Source: Deltaproteobacteria bacterium (GTDB lineage Bacteria > Desulfobacterota > GWC2-55-46). From it: DNA of 6,563 bases. A program made the translations under genes and the position numbers. This document shows, piece by piece, positions 4,702 through 6,563 of the stretch (within the stretch, counting starts at the first letter, position 1; every line of letters starts with the position of its first letter). A model generated the notes under the pieces. The model ran no database searches. It was not told the DNA's origin and worked only from the letters and a program-made list of their open reading frames with translations. The stretch is taken from contig JACREV010000191.1 of assembly GCA_016218095.1 (NCBI GenBank), positions 1 through 6,563 on the forward strand. Reading direction: 5' to 3'.

Positions 4702-6075
4702 ATGGAAGCGTCTGTTCTTAACGATGCCGAAGAAAACCTCATAAGCCTCAATAGCGACACGATACTGAACAGCATCGCGGACGGGGTCGTGGTCATAGGG
4801 CTTAATCACAAGATACTCTTTGTGAACCGGGCGGCAAAGGAGATACTCGGGAGAGCAGGGGCCGATGATATCCTTAACTGCGCCAAGTGCAGTGACGTCA
4901 TGGGGCACTCTGCCTGCACCTTCGGCTGCCTCATAAACACCACAATCAAGACGGGCGAGCACCTTTACAACTACGAGGCGGTATTCGAGGCAGGCGACAG
5001 GAAGGTCACGCTCTCCATCAATACCGCGCTCCTCAAAGACAAGAACAACAACGTCATAGGCGGCATAGAGATATTCAGGGACGTCTCGCTCATAAAGGAA
5101 TTGAAGGACGAGCTGAAGGGCAAATACTCCTTCGAGAACGTCATCGGCAAGGACCACAAGATGCACGAGGTCTTCGAGCTCTTGAAAGAAGTCGCGCCTA
5201 CAAAGGCGACGGTATTGATAGAAGGCGAGACCGGCACGGGCAAGGAGCTTATAGCGAACGCCATACACCACAACTCCCCGCGCTCGAACGGGCCTCTAAT
5301 CAAGGTCAACTGCGCCGCGTTGTCCGAAGGCCTCCTTGAAAGCGAGCTCTTCGGCCACGTGAAAGGCGCGTTCACCGGGGCGATAGCCGACAAGCTCGGC
5401 AGGTTCGAGATGGCCGACGAGGGTACGATATTTCTGGACGAGATAGGCGACGTCACGCCGCACACGCAGGTGAGGCTTCTTAGAGTCCTCCAGGAAGGGG
5501 AGTTCGAGCGCGTCGGCGGCACGAAGACGATAAAGGTGGATGTCCGCGTCATCGCCGCGACAAACAAGGACTTGAAGGCCGCTGTAAAAAGGGGCGCGTT
5601 CAGGGAAGACCTCTACTACAGGCTTAAAATAGTCCCCATACGGCTCCCCGCGCTACGCGAGAGAAAAAAGGACATACCCTTGCTCGTCAGGCACTTTATG
5701 GAGAAGTTCAACAAAGAGATGGGCATGGATATAACGAACATCTCGCCGAACGCGATGGAACTGCTCATGGAGTACGACTATCCGGGGAACATCAGGGAGC
5801 TCGAACACGTGATCGAGCACGCCTTTGTCCGTTGCCCTGGAAAGACCCTTTCCACAGAGCACTTCCCGAAGGACATACAGGAGCTCAAGAGCAAGGGGGC
5901 GTTGTCCAACGTCATAAGGGAGCCTGAGCCCCTGAAGGCCCTTGAGAGGGAGGTGATCCTTAACGCCCTCGGGGAGACGGGCTGGAAGTACAACGAGTGC
6001 GCGAGCCTCCTCAAGATGAGCAGGACGACGCTCTGGCGGAGGATGAAGGAGCTGAAGATAGAGAAAGGGAGATGA
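4702..6075 (+). CDS. PAS-domain sigma-54-dependent transcriptional activator (one-component bEBP, Fis-type HTH)
   Basis: 457 residues that activate sigma-54 RNA polymerase by ATP hydrolysis. Domain order: PAS sensor (about 17-130) with four cysteines (Cys60, Cys63, Cys72, Cys76; C-x2-C-x8-C-x3-C), a linker helix (about 128-142), the AAA+ domain (about 145-375) and a Fis-type HTH (about 420-452). AAA+ motifs are complete: Walker A GETGTGKE (175-182), sigma-54-contacting GAFTGA (222-227), Walker B GTIFLDEIGD (241-250), sensor I VIAATN (283-288), arginine region REDLYYRL (301-308) and YPGNIRELEH (360-369). There is no receiver domain, so it is a direct sensor and not a response regulator. The cysteines could bind iron, a cluster, zinc or haem, or form redox disulfides. 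GGAGGG (4691-4696) lies 5 bases before ATG 4702. Its probable target is the -24/-12 promoter at 3844, through dyads it shares with that promoter. Confidence 0.95.
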   Translation: MEASVLNDAEENLISLNSDTILNSIADGVVVIGLNHKILFVNRAAKEILGRAGADDILNCAKCSDVMGHSACTFGCLINTTIKTGEHLYNYEAVFEAGDRKVTLSINTALLKDKNNNVIGGIEIFRDVSLIKELKDELKGKYSFENVIGKDHKMHEVFELLKEVAPTKATVLIEGETGTGKELIANAIHHNSPRSNGPLIKVNCAALSEGLLESELFGHVKGAFTGAIADKLGRFEMADEGTIFLDEIGDVTPHTQVRLLRVLQEGEFERVGGTKTIKVDVRVIAATNKDLKAAVKRGAFREDLYYRLKIVPIRLPALRERKKDIPLLVRHFMEKFNKEMGMDITNISPNAMELLMEYDYPGNIRELEHVIEHAFVRCPGKTLSTEHFPKDIQELKSKGALSNVIREPEPLKALEREVILNALGETGWKYNECASLLKMSRTTLWRRMKELKIEKGR

Positions 6076-6107
6076 GCGCTCCGGGATGATTAAATCGACC
6101 TCCCGTA

Positions 6108-6161
6108 AGACCCTCCTTGTAAAAAGGAGGGGGGTCGGGTCTCCTCCCCTTAACAAGGGGA
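6108..6161. repeat. Two-hairpin palindromic repeat, left part, interrupted by an insertion
   Basis: Two hairpins follow each other: CCCTCCTT/AAGGAGGG with a 5-base loop (6111-6131) and TCCCCTT/AAGGGGA with a 3-base loop (6145-6161). The continuation GGCCGGGAGGG is found only after the insertion, at 6311-6321. Repeats of this look, with short G/C-run hairpins, are scattered between genes in several anaerobic Gram-negative genomes; that link rests on memory of their style. It lies 33 bases past the activator stop. Neither hairpin has a T tract, so it is not a clean terminator. Confidence 0.5.
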
Positions 6162-6300
6162 CCTTTGCATAAACCATATGTCCGTATAAGATCAGTTTCT
6201 TGGAACTGGATTCCTGATTAAAACCTCGGGAATGACAAACAAAACAATACCGTCATCCCCGCGAAAGCGGGGATCCAGTGTCTTATGCAAAGGTCTCCTT
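6155..6300. mobile_element. MITE-like non-coding insertion, about 146 bp
   Basis: Terminal inverted repeats of 18 bp with one mismatch (6155-6172 and 6283-6300; core GACCTTTGCATAA) enclose non-coding DNA. The sequence CCTTAACAAGGGGA occurs directly repeated at 6148-6161 and 6297-6310, offset by 149 bp, so removing one copy and the interior restores an uninterrupted hairpin repeat. This is what a transposed element leaves. The target was itself a palindrome, so the exact end and duplication length (3, 7 or 14 bp) cannot be fixed. There is no transposase frame; a full-length element elsewhere in the genome would have to supply it. Confidence 0.6.
6205..6279. repeat. Two REP-like units in inverted orientation inside the insertion
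   Basis: Unit one (6205-6236) runs ACTGGATTCC ... GGGAATGAC; unit two (6252-6279) runs GTCATCCCCGC ... GCGGGGATCCAGT in the opposite orientation. ACTGGAT/ATCCAGT and ATGAC/GTCAT form the outer and inner arms. Unit two alone makes a perfect 8-bp hairpin ATCCCCGC-GAAA-GCGGGGAT. Sequences of the form GTCATYCCCGC..GCGGG are widespread intergenic REP-like repeats in Proteobacteria and related phyla. Confidence 0.55.
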
Positions 6301-6340
6301 AACAAGGGGAGGCCGGGAGGGATCGTGTTTGCAGTTATTG

Positions 6341-6370
6341 AAAGGCGGGGTCTTCACCCCGCCTTTTTTT
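6341..6370 (+). terminator. Strong intrinsic terminator before the dehydrogenase gene
   Basis: A perfect 10-bp stem AAAGGCGGGG/CCCCGCCTTT with a 6-base loop (6341-6366), followed by four more T. It is the first convincing terminator after the activator gene, so the activator transcript would carry about 295 nt of repeat-rich 3' untranslated RNA. Confidence 0.85.
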
Positions 6371-6383
6371 ATTCTGTCATCAC

Positions 6384-6412
6384 TTGACACCCCTTCATCT
6401 CCGCCGGAAAAT
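6384..6412 (+). promoter_or_regulatory. Possible sigma-70 promoter of the dehydrogenase gene
   Basis: A perfect TTGACA (6384-6389), 17 bp, then GAAAAT (6407-6412, 4 of 6). The start would fall near 6419, at the edge of an 8-G run (6420-6427), giving a leader of only about 16 nt. Confidence 0.4.
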
Positions 6413-6434
6413 TAAATATGGGGGGGGTATTGCC

Positions 6435-6563
6435 ATGAAGATAGCCATATTCGAGGTAGAGGATTGGGAAAGGGGCGCGTTCGAGGGCCTTTCCAAGGGT
6501 CACGACGTCATCATCACACACGGACACCTTACGAAAGAGAACGCGCATGAGTACGCGGACCGC
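6435..6563 (+). CDS. N-terminal end of a D-isomer-specific 2-hydroxyacid dehydrogenase (partial)
   Basis: Forty-three codons up to the right edge, beginning MKIAIFEVEDWERGAF and continuing with HDVIITHGHLTKENAHEY. The opening strand MKIA.FEVEDWE, the second strand after a short helix, and the LTxEN stretch are typical of the N-terminal catalytic half-domain of D-lactate dehydrogenase-like 2-hydroxyacid dehydrogenases, which reduce 2-keto acids with NADH. The NAD-binding domain and catalytic Arg/Glu/His are outside the window, so substrate cannot be called. ATG 6435 is chosen because the family fold begins there; its only ribosome-binding candidate is the G run 6420-6427, 7 bases upstream. Confidence 0.65.
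   Translation, partial: MKIAIFEVEDWERGAFEGLSKGHDVIITHGHLTKENAHEYADR

Noticed and set aside
4639..5271. 210-residue minus-strand frame opposite the activator
   Set aside because: It is the complement of the strongly supported PAS/AAA+ gene and shows no recognisable motif.
6111..6161. The two hairpins after the activator gene as its terminator
   Set aside because: Neither is followed by a T run; they look like parts of a dispersed repeat, and a true terminator is at 6341-6370.
5653..6177. 174-residue minus-strand frame running from the repeat region into the activator gene
   Set aside because: Its start lies in the insertion and repeat DNA, and the rest is complementary to the conserved AAA+/HTH region.

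Overview
The window reads as a chromosomal segment of a Gram-negative bacterium: an RND inner-membrane pump needs an outer membrane, and a sigma-54 activator sits beside a -24/-12 promoter. Coding regions are GC-rich but favour ATA for Ile and AGG for Arg, and the spacers are sharply AT-rich. That pattern, with a hybrid-cluster-protein-associated redox-disulfide protein and a 2-hydroxyacid dehydrogenase, would suit an anaerobe or facultative anaerobe of the Desulfobacterota/Nitrospirota kind. This placement is an inference, not a demonstration.

Layout, all on the + strand. 2-2125 is the C-terminal two thirds of an AcrB/HAE1-type RND transporter, cut by the window edge. 2237-3211 is a CapA/PgsA-like metallophosphatase-fold protein. 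3324-3548 is a 74-residue CxxC protein with its own promoter, two dyads and a strong terminator. 3618-3916 is a non-coding regulatory region holding four copies of a TGTTTC-N6-GAAACA-type dyad and, about 80 bp further on, a sigma-54 promoter. 3917-4431 holds four micropeptide genes (about 27-48 codons), each encoding essentially one hydrophobic helix, three of them tightly packed. Two terminators follow (4441-4558). 4587-4659 carries two more copies of the dyad and a sigma-70 promoter, and drives the gene at 4702-6075 for a PAS-AAA+-Fis sigma-54 activator with four cysteines in the sensor domain. 6076-6434 is non-coding: a two-hairpin repeat split by a MITE-like insertion, a terminator, and the promoter and poly-G leader of a 2-hydroxyacid dehydrogenase gene that runs off the right edge.

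The most interesting part is 3644-6075. An orphan, cysteine-bearing, one-component sigma-54 activator and a cluster of unrecognised single-helix peptides share one upstream dyad, and only the peptide cluster has the -24/-12 promoter. The simplest reading is a self-contained stress or redox module: the PAS domain senses something, the activator binds the TGTTTC/GAAACA sites, and sigma-54 RNA polymerase makes a burst of membrane micropeptides. The peptides are too short for most gene callers. Their function is unknown; toxin-like, membrane-stress or small-subunit roles are all possible.
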